From Rhodospirillales bacterium (GTDB lineage: Bacteria > Pseudomonadota > Alphaproteobacteria > Acetobacterales > Acetobacteraceae), in NCBI GenBank assembly GCA_025359905.1, contig JANYDF010000120.1, forward strand, positions 1-52,169: DNA of 52,169 nt, written 5' to 3'. Under the pieces are notes generated by a model. That model was not told the origin of the DNA, did not search any database, and worked only from the letters and a program-made list of their open reading frames with translations. Positions 42,771-52,169 of this stretch are shown here, one piece after another (the stretch's first letter is position 1; each line of letters starts with the position of its first letter). The translations under genes and the position numbers were made by a program.

Positions 42771-45524
42771 ATGACCAACTCCAATTTTTTTGCTCTGCCG
42801 GGCGCTCAGCCGGCGCGCCGGACCGAGCCTGGATTGATCCGCCGTTGGTTCAGCCGTGCCTATGCCAATGGTGCGGTGCCGCCGCAGATCGAACGCGCGC
42901 AACGCGATGGCGCGATCTCCCCCAAGGGCTGGCAATTCCTTAAGCTGCGCCAGCATGCCATCCGCACCGTTGCACTCGCGGCCATTGGGGCCAGCGCGCT
43001 AGGGCTGCATCCGGCGGCGGCGGCTCCCAGCACCACGCATCCGCGCCTGTGGATCACCACCGCCGATATTCCGCGCTTGCAGTCCTGGGCGGTTGCGACC
43101 AACCCGATGTACAAGAACGGCCTGCAAGCCGCCGCCCTGAGCGGCAAGACGTATGCCGACGCGCATTGGAATTGGGTGACCGGCACGCCGGACAGCAAAT
43201 GGCACGACACCGGCAGCACCAATTGGGAAGGCGACGCCACCGAGGCGTACGCGCAAATGTTCGCCTTCATGGCGCTGATCGATCCGGTCGCCGCCAACCG
43301 GGCGCAATGGCAGTTGCGCGCCCACGCCATGCTGATGTGGGCGATCAATCAGGCGGCGGTGAACGGTCCTGGGCAGAAGTTCGGCGATACTGCTTTTTCC
43401 ACCTATAATCGGGCCAACTACTGGGGCGAGGCGTGGGGGCTGACGGTCGATTGGATCTATGATTCCTTTACTGCGGCCGAAAAAGCCAATATCCGCAAGG
43501 TATTCCTGAAGTGGGGAAACGCCCAGCTAAATGCTTCGACGGCTGGTGAGGAACATCCACAGCCTGTGGGGGTGCTGAACGATCTGCAATTGCTCGGCAG
43601 CAGCACGACGCAGACTCTCAAGCAGCAGCAGGAGGCCCAGTTGCAGTTGCGCTGGGCGGCGAACAACTACTTCCTCGGCCATATGCGCAACATGGCGATG
43701 ATGGCGCTGTCGTTCGACCCGGCGGATGATGCCGGGGCGTCTACGACCGTCGGCTCCAGCCTCTCCAGCCTGGTCTCTGACGTCATCGGCGCTTGGCTGT
43801 ATCAGGCCTACGCGGTGTTTGAAGACGCCGCCACGGTGAAGACCAAGCTCGCGGTGCCGCCGGGCAACCACAGTCTGGGTATCGCCAGCGGCGGGTTGCC
43901 TGTGGAAGGCAGCCTCTATGGCGAGTCCCAGGCGTACCTGCTGCAAACCTTACTGGCGTTGAAAACCGCTGGTTATAGCGACACGGCGGCGTACGGCCCG
44001 CAGGTTGGGTTGATCGACAGCCCATATTGGGGACAATCGGTCACCGGCTACCTGAATAGCGTCACGCCGACTGCGGCGGTGCCAGCGTCGTTGTCGTATC
44101 TTGGCCCGGTTTACGGGCAAGCCGAATATGGCGATGTGCTGAATTCGTTTGTCGACTATGAGCATATCGACTTGATCGGCCTGATGGCGATGCTGGATCG
44201 TACCGGCAATCCGACGCGGTATGCCAAGGATCGCTGGATTGCCACGAATATGCTGCAAGGCGGCTCCGCCGCACTGTACAGCCGGGCGTCGGCGATTTGG
44301 GGCAATTCCAATGCCAGCTACGCGCTGATGTATTTCATGGGCTTCGACCCAGCGGCCGCCGCGCCCGCCGATCCGCGCCCGGCGACCACACCGCAGTTTA
44401 TCGCGCCCAGCATCGGCCGGATTTTGGCGCGCAGCGATTGGACGCCGAATGCCTCATGGTTCACGTTCCGCTGTGGCTGGGAATCAATCAACCACCAGGG
44501 CGGCGATTGCGGCGAGTTTGAATTCTATCGCAAAGGCCAGTGGCTGACCAAGGAGTGGGCCGGATACGCCAATGACTGGATGGCCTATACGCCGCTGTAT
44601 CATAATACTTTATCGATCCAGAACACCAAGCCGGCCGATGGCGGCGGCTCGCTGTATGCTAAAACTGTGCAATACGGTGGCCAATGGAACAACGGCGGCA
44701 GCAATGGCGATCCGGCGGTGAATGTCAGCGTCAACGACAACTGGGCCTATGCCTTCGCCGACGCGACCAATTTGTATAACCGCCCGTCGTACTGGTCGCC
44801 ACAAAATGCAGCACAGGCGGTCACACGGGCCCAGCGCTCGATTGTTTGGCTCAACCCGGATCACATTGTCGTTTACGACCGGGTCAACACCACCAAGGCG
44901 GGACTATTCCGCAAGTTCAATCTGGTTTTGCTGACGGCGCCCACCATCAACGGCAATACCATGACCGAAGTTGTGGGCAATCAGCAACTGACAGTACAAG
45001 CCCTGGCGCCGAACGCGGCCAGCATCGCCGAGCAGCATTTCTGGACCACATCGCCGAGCAGCGAATTCAATCTGGTGGCCCAGTTGGAACCTGCGACCGA
45101 CCGCATTGTTATCACCGATACCGCTGCGCCCGCCCGCACCCGGTTCCTGACCGTGCTGCAAGGCACCGACAAGGGCGTCGCTGCCGATCCAGCCAAGCGT
45201 ATCGTGTCCTCGGCTGGCACACCGTACGAAGGTGCGGTGTTCGGCAACACCGCCGTGCTGTTCGCGGCCAACCCGCCCGGGTTCAGTTCGCTGACCTATA
45301 GCGTGCCGTCCAGCGTCACCCGGCATGTCATCACCGGGCTTGCGCCTAAGGCTGGTTACAATGTCGCCACCGCGCTGGCCGGCGCGAGCACAAGCATCAG
45401 CATTACGCCAGGCGGCACGGTGTTCGCCGATGCGGCTGGCGTGCTCGGGATCGGCTTGTCGGCCTCGGTGCGGGTGCCGCAGGCGGGCGGCAAGCAGGGC
45501 TGGCTGCTGGCGCAACCGGAGTAG
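42771..45524 (+). CDS. Secreted heparinase II/III-like protein
   Basis: A 917-residue protein resembling heparinase II/III-type polysaccharide lyases: a helical toroid-like half (TTHPRLWITTADIPRLQ; YNRANYWGEAWGLTVDWIYDSF; LPVEGSLYGESQAYLLQ), then a beta-sandwich half with NHQGGDCGEFEFYRKGQWLTKE (typical H-x-D...F loop), YHNTLSIQN and HIVVYDRVNT. The signal is unusual: about 60 mostly polar residues, with a positively charged stretch (LIRRWFSRAY), come before the hydrophobic core at 65-80 and an AAAA-P cleavage site near 85. It stands alone after the purine operon with a 138-base gap. The polymer it attacks is unknown. Confidence 0.75.
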   Translation: MTNSNFFALPGAQPARRTEPGLIRRWFSRAYANGAVPPQIERAQRDGAISPKGWQFLKLRQHAIRTVALAAIGASALGLHPAAAAPSTTHPRLWITTADIPRLQSWAVATNPMYKNGLQAAALSGKTYADAHWNWVTGTPDSKWHDTGSTNWEGDATEAYAQMFAFMALIDPVAANRAQWQLRAHAMLMWAINQAAVNGPGQKFGDTAFSTYNRANYWGEAWGLTVDWIYDSFTAAEKANIRKVFLKWGNAQLNASTAGEEHPQPVGVLNDLQLLGSSTTQTLKQQQEAQLQLRWAANNYFLGHMRNMAMMALSFDPADDAGASTTVGSSLSSLVSDVIGAWLYQAYAVFEDAATVKTKLAVPPGNHSLGIASGGLPVEGSLYGESQAYLLQTLLALKTAGYSDTAAYGPQVGLIDSPYWGQSVTGYLNSVTPTAAVPASLSYLGPVYGQAEYGDVLNSFVDYEHIDLIGLMAMLDRTGNPTRYAKDRWIATNMLQGGSAALYSRASAIWGNSNASYALMYFMGFDPAAAAPADPRPATTPQFIAPSIGRILARSDWTPNASWFTFRCGWESINHQGGDCGEFEFYRKGQWLTKEWAGYANDWMAYTPLYHNTLSIQNTKPADGGGSLYAKTVQYGGQWNNGGSNGDPAVNVSVNDNWAYAFADATNLYNRPSYWSPQNAAQAVTRAQRSIVWLNPDHIVVYDRVNTTKAGLFRKFNLVLLTAPTINGNTMTEVVGNQQLTVQALAPNAASIAEQHFWTTSPSSEFNLVAQLEPATDRIVITDTAAPARTRFLTVLQGTDKGVAADPAKRIVSSAGTPYEGAVFGNTAVLFAANPPGFSSLTYSVPSSVTRHVITGLAPKAGYNVATALAGASTSISITPGGTVFADAAGVLGIGLSASVRVPQAGGKQGWLLAQPE

Positions 45525-45556
45525 CGAAGCGCCACGCGGCTTGGTAATGCGGACGG

Positions 45557-45901
45557 ATGAAAGCGCGCTTGTTCGTCTGCACCACCTGCGACCGCTATGC
45601 GGCCTCACCGCCCAGCCCAACGCGCGGCGAGACGATGCTGGCGGCGGTGCAGGCCGAAGCCGAGCGGCAAGACGTGCGCGGCATCGTCAGCGCGGTGCCG
45701 TGCGTCAATTCCTGTCCCCGCCCGGCTGGCGCCGCAGTGCGCGAAGGGCGGGGCGGCGGCGTGTTCCGCTTTGCCCGCCTGGAGCCGGACGATGCGGCGG
45801 CTTTAGTGGCGTTCGCGGTGCGCCGCGCCGCCGGTGAGGCGGTGGAGGTGCCTGACAGCCTCGCCGGGCGCGTGGCGTCTTACACGCTGCCGCGCGTCTG
45901 A
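45557..45901 (+). CDS. DUF1636 putative metal-binding protein
   Basis: A 114-residue protein of the DUF1636 family, which has a thioredoxin-like ferredoxin appearance with four cysteines: LFVCTTCDRYA at the N-terminus, then SAVPCVNSCPRPAGAAVRE. These probably bind an iron-sulfur cluster or another metal. Members often lie near cobalamin or metal-handling genes; none is seen here. It is between the heparinase-like and aldo/keto-reductase genes on the same strand, with short gaps. Confidence 0.8.
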   Translation: MKARLFVCTTCDRYAASPPSPTRGETMLAAVQAEAERQDVRGIVSAVPCVNSCPRPAGAAVREGRGGGVFRFARLEPDDAAALVAFAVRRAAGEAVEVPDSLAGRVASYTLPRV

Positions 45902-45964
45902 CGCCTTGCGCGGCGGCGGCGGCGCCGCCACGTTGTCGCCCGTCACATTACAAGGAACTCCAGA

Positions 45965-46909
45965 ATGCAGATGCGCGCGCTTGGCCGCTCCGGCCTGAAA
46001 ACCGCCCCGATTGTGTTTGGCGGCAACGTGTTTGGCTGGACCGCCGATGCTGCGACCTCGTACGCGCTGCTCGATGCATTCGTTGCTGGCGGCTTCAATG
46101 TGATCGACACCGCTGACATGTACTCGCGCTGGGCGCCCGGCCATGTGGGCGGCGAGTCGGAGACGGTGATTGGCAATTGGCTGAAGCAGCGCGGCAAGCG
46201 CGACGACGTGATCGTCGCCACCAAGGTCGGCAACGACATGGGGCAGGGCAAGAACCTGACCGAGCCGTATATTCTGCGTTCGGTCGACGAGTCGCTGCGC
46301 CGGCTGCAAACCGACTACATCGACCTGTATCAGCAGCATTTCGACGACGACGTGACGCCGGTCGAAGAAACCATGGGCGCTTTCGCCAAGGTCGTGGCCT
46401 CTGGCAAGGTGCGGGCCATCGGCTGTTCCAACATTTCTGCCGAGCGTCTGGTGGCGTCGCAAGCGGCAGCCGCCGCCATTGGCGGGCCGCGCTACGAGAC
46501 GCTGCAACCGCACTATAATCTGGTGGAGCGTGGCGGCTACGAGGGCACGTACGAAAAACTGGCCGTGGAACAGGGCCTCGGCGTCATCACCTACTGGTCG
46601 CTGGCGTCTGGCTTTTTGACCGGCAAGTACCGCTCGGCGGCCGATAAGGGCAAGAGCCCGCGCGGCGGCGGCATGGACAAGTACTTGGGCGAGAGCGGAT
46701 TGCGGGTGCTGGCGGCGCTGGATGAGATCGCAGCCGGGATTGGCGCCACCCAGGCGCAAGTGGCGCTGGCATGGTTGATTGCCCGCCCGTCCGTCACTGC
46801 TCCGGTGGCGAGTGCGACGAGCGTGGCGCAATGGGCGGATATCGCCAAAGCGGCTGAGCTGACATTGAGTGCGGAGGCGATTGCGCTGCTGGACAGCGCC
46901 AGCGCTTAA
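45965..46909 (+). CDS. Aldo/keto reductase
   Basis: A 314-residue NADPH-dependent aldo/keto reductase. The barrel starts with LGRSGLKTAPIVFGGNVFGW. The catalytic tetrad can be read as Asp and Tyr in NVIDTADMYSRW, Lys in VIVATKVGNDMG and His in IDLYQQHFDDDVTP. The coenzyme site includes AIGCSNISAERL and SVTAPVASATSVAQ. It belongs to the group related to YghZ/Tas. Followed within 11 bases by a strong hairpin that may end its transcript. Substrate unknown. Confidence 0.92.
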   Translation: MQMRALGRSGLKTAPIVFGGNVFGWTADAATSYALLDAFVAGGFNVIDTADMYSRWAPGHVGGESETVIGNWLKQRGKRDDVIVATKVGNDMGQGKNLTEPYILRSVDESLRRLQTDYIDLYQQHFDDDVTPVEETMGAFAKVVASGKVRAIGCSNISAERLVASQAAAAAIGGPRYETLQPHYNLVERGGYEGTYEKLAVEQGLGVITYWSLASGFLTGKYRSAADKGKSPRGGGMDKYLGESGLRVLAALDEIAAGIGATQAQVALAWLIARPSVTAPVASATSVAQWADIAKAAELTLSAEAIALLDSASA

Positions 46910-46920
46910 CCAGCGAACGT

Positions 46921-46948
46921 GGCGCCGGTGGCAAAAGCCGCCGGCGCC
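46921..46948. terminator. Hairpin between convergent genes, probable bidirectional terminator
   Basis: A 12-bp stem with one G-T wobble, GGCGCCGGTGGC (46921-46932) and GCCGCCGGCGCC (46937-46948), around an AAAA loop. It sits exactly between the convergent aldo/keto reductase and outer-membrane protein genes. There is no U-run on either side, so termination is likely but not certain. Confidence 0.6.
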
Positions 46949-46957
46949 GCTGTGCTG

Positions 46958-48214
46958 TTAGAACTTGAATCCAAGATTGCCGATCAACCCGTTCGAGCTA
47001 TGGCCGCTGTCGCCAGTGCCGTGCAAATAGGTCAGGCCGATTCGCACATCGTGGCCGATCACTTGCAGCCGCGACGAGCCGACCGAGAACCCGGCTTCGA
47101 TGATGTTGTTCTCGTACAGCTTCGACCCGGTGAAGTAAGTATCTGTCAGGAACAACTGCAAATCGCCGCCGGGCAGGAAGCCAATATCGGTGCCCATCTT
47201 TGAGAACGGAATGGCGACCATGGCGCCGTTCTTGGTAAAGACGTTGCTGAGATGCGGATCGACCGAGTAGCTGCCAAGCGTGACATTGATGCTGTGCGAA
47301 TAGCCCAGCATATTGCCGATCACGAAGTCGTAGTCGTTATGGCTGAACCGGTAGGCGCTGGTCACGCTGAGCGCGTACAGCGCCGCCGCCGAGGCAAGCG
47401 AAATTGAACCCGTTGCGCCCGCGCTGACGCGCGGCGTCAACGACCAGTTTTCCGTGACCGGAACGGTTACCCCAACACCGAGCGAAACCGCGCCGGATTG
47501 GGCTCCCTGGGTGTTCAGGTAGGTCAGCGGCAGGTCAATCTGCACCCGGTAGTCGTCGTTCTTGCCCACGCCAAAGGCATAGCTGAGCGGGATGGTGTAA
47601 GCGTCCGACGAATAGGTCGAGCCGGTGAAGTGGCCGTAGCTCAGGCCCGCGCCGATCAGATTGCTGGACGATGTGCGCTGGCCGGTGGCACCGAAATTCG
47701 CGCCGTTCGGCGTGGTGCTGAACGCGGCGCCGAAGCCTTGCGAGACCAAGTTGGACTGCAGGCTGCTCGGGTTGCCCGCCACCGGATCCACCGGGGACGC
47801 GGCCGCAAGCGCGTGCATGATGGTGCCGTAGGCGTTGCTTTTCTTCAGGTAATCCACCAGCAACTGCTGGCTACTGTCGCGCGTGGTGCCGGTGAAGGTC
47901 TGATCGATGCCTGCCGCCGGCACTTGGAAGCGCAACGTGGTGCCAGTGGTGGGGAAGCTCGCCATCACAGTCAGGCCGCGATAATCCACCGCACCGCTGG
48001 CGATCGACGTGCTCGTGTAGGTCGGGATCAGTGCCGAAAGCTGGCCGTTCTTAAACTGATTGATTGCATCTTGCGCCGAGTTGAAACCCGCAGTGTCGGT
48101 GACGCCGTTCGAAGTCACGGTAACAGTGAACAGGTCTGCCGCCATTGCCTGCCCCGCAGTAACGGCGATCAAGCCGCAAGCTATGGCAGCGGCTCTAAAA
48201 CGAGTTGAAATCAT
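46958..48214 (-). CDS. Outer-membrane beta-barrel protein, unknown function
   Basis: A 418-residue protein with a signal peptide (AAAIACGLIAVTAGQAMAAD). The N-terminal 120 or so residues are a soluble part rich in Ser/Thr (DTAGFNSAQDAINQFKNGQ). From about 170 on, alternating hydrophobic strands with aromatic ends (AYTIPLSYAFGVG, YRVQIDLPLTYLN, GVTVPVTENWSLTPRVSAGA) and a final LGFKF ending in Phe fit an outer-membrane barrel recognised by BAM. The middle resembles autotransporter-type barrels, but there is no passenger domain of usual size. GGAGAGACCG precedes the ATG. A candidate promoter and two-hairpin leader lie upstream. Confidence 0.75.
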   Translation of the reverse strand: MISTRFRAAAIACGLIAVTAGQAMAADLFTVTVTSNGVTDTAGFNSAQDAINQFKNGQLSALIPTYTSTSIASGAVDYRGLTVMASFPTTGTTLRFQVPAAGIDQTFTGTTRDSSQQLLVDYLKKSNAYGTIMHALAAASPVDPVAGNPSSLQSNLVSQGFGAAFSTTPNGANFGATGQRTSSSNLIGAGLSYGHFTGSTYSSDAYTIPLSYAFGVGKNDDYRVQIDLPLTYLNTQGAQSGAVSLGVGVTVPVTENWSLTPRVSAGATGSISLASAAALYALSVTSAYRFSHNDYDFVIGNMLGYSHSINVTLGSYSVDPHLSNVFTKNGAMVAIPFSKMGTDIGFLPGGDLQLFLTDTYFTGSKLYENNIIEAGFSVGSSRLQVIGHDVRIGLTYLHGTGDSGHSSNGLIGNLGFKF

Positions 48215-48242
48215 CGGTCTCTCCGTTGGTCAAAGCGCCCCA

Positions 48243-48338
48243 GACGGCCGCCATCACGGCCGTCCCCAAACATCATTGACGGTAGCCGCGTTGTTACGGC
48301 TCGTCAATTCGTTCTGATTTGTGACCGTTCGAGCAGCA

Positions 48339-48343
<5 letters not shown>
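48243..48343 (-). promoter_or_regulatory. Candidate promoter and structured leader of the outer-membrane protein gene
   Basis: On the minus strand a perfect TATAAT (48343-48338) overlaps the iolD stop codon; the -35 region is not convincing. Transcription from it would give a leader of about 115 bases with two hairpins: a compound one (ATTGACG 48275-48281 with CGTCAAT 48302-48308, inner AGCCG/CGGCT), and GACGGCCG 48243-48250 with CGGCCGTC 48257-48264. Neither has a U-run. They may stabilise or control the message, as is common for abundant outer-membrane proteins. Confidence 0.4.
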
Positions 48344-50183
<1,840 letters not shown>

Positions 50184-50191
50184 TGGTTCTC

Positions 50192-50230
50192 CTCCCGCCC
50201 CACCGAGTGGGGTTATACGTTGGGCGGGAG
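50192..50230 (-). promoter_or_regulatory. Inverted repeat covering the iolD ribosome binding site
   Basis: CTCCCGCCC (50192-50200) and GGGCGGGAG (50222-50230) form a perfect 9-bp stem; within it CCCCAC and GTGGGG (50199-50213) can pair as an alternative 6-bp hairpin. On the mRNA the arm next to the start codon contains the GGGAGGAG that precedes the ATG at 50183, so the long stem would hide it while the short hairpin would partly free it. This is a possible translation switch; a DNA operator is the alternative reading. Confidence 0.45.
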
Positions 50231-50294
50231 TTTGAACCGGGCCGTCAAGCTGTCAAGCTGAGTGCCGATGCGACGGCAATCACGTGCCGCCGGG

Positions 50295-51374
50295 TCACCG
50301 TTTAGTTTGCAGCGTCTGGTAAATTTTGACGTATTTCTCCGCCATCACGCGGGCCGAGAAGTTGCGGTCGACATGCAAATGGGTGGTGCGCCGGTCGATT
50401 TCGCCAATCCGCGGAATGTACTGCTCCATCTCCTCGACGGTGTGCACCAGGAACCCGGTTTTGCCGTGCACGATCAATTCCGGCACCACGCCGCGCGCGA
50501 AACCGATCACCGGGCAACCGAGCGCCATCGATTCCAGCACCACGGTCGCGCCCGGTTCTTCCCAGGTAATCGGGTTGAGGAAGCCCACCGCCTTGCTGAG
50601 CAGTTCGACCTTCTGCTCCATATTGACCGGACCGATGTACGTAATCTGGTTGCCATCCAGATGCGGCGCAATTTCGGCGTTGTAGTAGTCGAGCGATTCC
50701 TTGTTGCCATGCTCGATAATGCCCGCCAGCACCAGCTTCACATTGGCCTGCTTGGCTGCTGCGATGGCCAGATGCGCGCCCTTGGCCGGGGCGAAGCGGC
50801 CAAGCCAGGTGAAATAGGGTTCCGGCTTGGCGTCGGTGAAACGGTAGTGCTGCATCGGCACGCCCAGATGCACCACGCCCGCGATATTGAGGTCGTACGG
50901 AATATTCTGCCGGGCCCGGTCGCTCACGGTCACGATGGGGGCGGGCTTGATCCATTCCAGGAAATACTGATCCGCATCGCCGATCCACTCATTCACGCGG
51001 TCGAACGGAAAGTTCGAGTGCATGGTGGTCACATGCGGCGTGGCGAGCTTTTCCATCAGCGGAAACAGGAACATATCGGCGGTCGACGACAGATGCGTGT
51101 GCACCACGTCGAAGTCCCCCGCTTGCTCCAGCGACTTGTGCAGATGGAAATACGCCTTCAGCGCCGCCTGCCAGGGCACGCCCTCGCTGAGCAGCGATTT
51201 CGGATAGAACGACACCAGCTTGGCGGGCGTGTGCGAATCACCGGACGCAAACAGCGTCACGTCGTGGCCCAGCGCCACCAGTTCCTCGACGATGAACGCG
51301 ATGATGGATTCGGTGCCGCCGTAGTTCGCCGGTGGAATACTGATCCAGGCCGGCGCGATCATGGCAATCTTCAC
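50295..51374 (-). CDS. Family 4 glycosyltransferase (GT-B fold)
   Basis: A 359-residue GT4-type glycosyltransferase. KIAMIAPAWISIPPANYGGTE at the N-terminus (glycine-rich acceptor loop), DVVHTHLSSTADMF, then the C-terminal nucleotide-sugar domain with YFTWLGRFAPAKGAHLAI, ITYIGPVNMEQKVELLSKA and the EPGATVVLESMALGCPVIGF segment (E-x7-E donor motif). The GTG at 51374 has AAGGAA 8-12 bases upstream; an ATG at 51362 is the alternative. It lies 111 bases from iolD on the same strand. Sugar and acceptor unknown; the YGGTE subgroup is often found alone. Confidence 0.9.
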   Translation of the reverse strand: MKIAMIAPAWISIPPANYGGTESIIAFIVEELVALGHDVTLFASGDSHTPAKLVSFYPKSLLSEGVPWQAALKAYFHLHKSLEQAGDFDVVHTHLSSTADMFLFPLMEKLATPHVTTMHSNFPFDRVNEWIGDADQYFLEWIKPAPIVTVSDRARQNIPYDLNIAGVVHLGVPMQHYRFTDAKPEPYFTWLGRFAPAKGAHLAIAAAKQANVKLVLAGIIEHGNKESLDYYNAEIAPHLDGNQITYIGPVNMEQKVELLSKAVGFLNPITWEEPGATVVLESMALGCPVIGFARGVVPELIVHGKTGFLVHTVEEMEQYIPRIGEIDRRTTHLHVDRNFSARVMAEKYVKIYQTLQTKR

Positions 51375-51428
51375 GCACGTATTCCTTTTGCCGCTACGCG
51401 GGGCCTGCCTGCGCACGCCACAGACGTT

Positions 51429-51449
51429 GGCCGCCTCCGATAGGCGGCC
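51429..51449. repeat. Short perfect hairpin
   Basis: GGCCGCCT (51429-51436) and AGGCGGCC (51442-51449) form an 8-bp stem with a 5-base loop, just before the larger palindrome. Together they make a two-hairpin block between the divergent GT4 and GNAT genes. Confidence 0.6.
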
Positions 51450-51466
51450 TTCCCACCCGCCGCAAG

Positions 51467-51519
51467 CCTATGCGCACACCGCGCGCGCCGCAACACGGTG
51501 TGCGCGGTGTGCGCATAGG
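51467..51519 (+). repeat. Long palindrome of mirrored 9-mers upstream of the GNAT gene
   Basis: Two 24-base arms (51467-51490 and 51496-51519) around a 5-base loop (CAACA). The outer 18 pairs are perfect; two inner positions are G-U in the plus-strand RNA but would be A-C mismatches in the minus-strand RNA. The right arm is a tandem copy of CGGTGTGCG followed by CATAGG; the left arm mirrors this with two G-for-A changes. It lies 24 bases before the GNAT start codon. It could be an RNA control structure, an operator for divergent genes or a small repeat element. Confidence 0.8.
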
Positions 51520-51543
51520 AATGCGAGCCACACTGCTCCGTGT

Positions 51544-52044
51544 ATGAATCGGTGGGTGGTTGATATACGCGACGAGTGCCCACGCGACTGGAATGTTGTT
51601 TTCCAGGTCGTATCGTCTGCCTTCGGCCGATTGGCTGAGGCTGAACTCGTAAATCAATTGCGTGCGGCCGGCGGCAGCGTCATTTCGCTGGTAGCCGAAG
51701 AAAACGGCCAAATTGCCGGTCACATTTTGCTATCCAAGATGGACGCTCCATTTCCGACATTGGCGCTCGCTCCCGTATCGGTCGTTCCCTCAAAACAGCG
51801 GAACGGTATTGGCTCTGATTTGATTAAGGAGGCTGTGAACCGTGCTTGCAGCCAAGGCTGGGCCGCCATCTTCGTTCTTGGCGATCCGAACTACGACGAG
51901 CGGTTCGGTTTTGAACGCGAGGCAGCCGCAGGTTTCACGTCACCATACGCCGGGCGCCACTTTATGGTGCTCAAACTATCGCCTTCGCTTATCACAGCCA
52001 CCGGCAAGCTAAACCACGCACCAGCATTCGCCGCTGTGGATTAA
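51544..52044 (+). CDS. GNAT-family N-acetyltransferase (YhbS-like)
   Basis: A 166-residue acetyltransferase. The family order is present: VVFQVVSSAFGRLAEAELV, ISLVAEENGQIAGHILLSKM, LAPVSVVPSKQRNGIGSDLIKEAV (the V-x-P-x-x-Q-x-x-G-I-G acetyl-CoA loop) and FVLGDPNYDERFGFERE, which marks the YhbS group. The ATG at 51544 starts the conserved part; the frame stays open upstream through the palindrome but that part is Arg/Ala-rich and not family-like. Codon use is visibly less GC-rich than its neighbours. It is flanked by palindromic sequence on both sides, which suggests acquisition. Confidence 0.88.
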   Translation: MNRWVVDIRDECPRDWNVVFQVVSSAFGRLAEAELVNQLRAAGGSVISLVAEENGQIAGHILLSKMDAPFPTLALAPVSVVPSKQRNGIGSDLIKEAVNRACSQGWAAIFVLGDPNYDERFGFEREAAAGFTSPYAGRHFMVLKLSPSLITATGKLNHAPAFAAVD

Positions 52045-52082
52045 TACCAAATCTCGTGGGAGAGAACCCTTGATCCATTGAG

Positions 52083-52169
52083 TCGTCATCGCCGGGCTTG
52101 ACCCGGCGATCCATGCCAACGCTCTGTGCTCGACGCGAGATGCTCGGTGCGGCGCCATGGATTGCCGGG
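52083..52169. repeat. Dispersed-type palindromic intergenic repeat (right part cut by window end)
   Basis: ATCGCCGGG (52088-52096) and CCCGGCGAT (52102-52110) form a perfect 9-bp hairpin with loop CTTGA, followed by CCATG. At the window end CCATGGATTGCCGGG repeats the same unit inverted with one change. The GTCATCGCCGGGCTTGACCC form is of the type scattered between genes in many alphaproteobacteria. The second half is outside the window. Confidence 0.75.

Overview
The window is GC-rich chromosomal DNA, tightly packed with genes on both strands. Many neighbours overlap by 4 bases (ATGA) or lie a few bases apart. The gene set points to an alphaproteobacterium, most likely Rhodospirillales/Acetobacteraceae-like: an ELM1-family protein, SdhE next to Mfd and divergent from RecG, PdeM, a CHAD protein with a SixA phosphatase, and a C-terminal FESLGxNCEFG domain. 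That placement is inference from gene content; there is no rRNA in the window. I see no tRNA, rRNA, CRISPR array, transposase or phage gene.

Layout. 1-5129: end of a gamma-glutamyltransferase, a group D flavin enzyme, pyrE, an ELM1-family protein and a glycerophosphodiesterase. 5126-6189: an unrecognised protein and a distinctly AT-rich gap. 6190-11523: citrate synthase with its terminator, a nuclease-like protein, the CHAD/SixA pair and a PhzF protein. 11520-15245: a minus-strand run with PdeM, photolyase, a PPP phosphatase and a secreted esterase. 15354-18746: a secreted unknown protein and a three-part sulfotransferase fusion. 18743-24906: recG, sdhE, mfd and a small membrane protein. 24903-28875: GT9-like protein, DsbA-family protein, GST, pyrrolidone-carboxylate peptidase and divergent polysaccharide deacetylase. 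29047-31352: alanine dehydrogenase translationally coupled to a kynureninase-like PLP enzyme. 31484-42632: a long purine-use operon. 42771-52044: heparinase-like protein, DUF1636 protein, aldo/keto reductase, outer-membrane barrel, lone IolD, GT4 glycosyltransferase and a GNAT acetyltransferase.

The clearest functional unit is the purine operon: xdhA-xdhB-xdhC-guaD, four genes for a BMP-type (nucleoside-like) ABC importer, then an 8-oxoguanine deaminase. Guanine would go to xanthine and then urate, while 8-oxoguanine would go straight to urate, so normal and oxidised purine converge on one product. No uricase or regulator is in the window.

The most unusual non-coding structures are at the right end. 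A near-perfect 24-bp-stem palindrome built of mirrored 9-mers lies between the divergent GT4 and GNAT genes, and a dispersed-type palindromic repeat follows the GNAT gene and runs off the window. Also notable are a hairpin that would hide the iolD ribosome binding site, and a two-hairpin leader before the outer-membrane protein.
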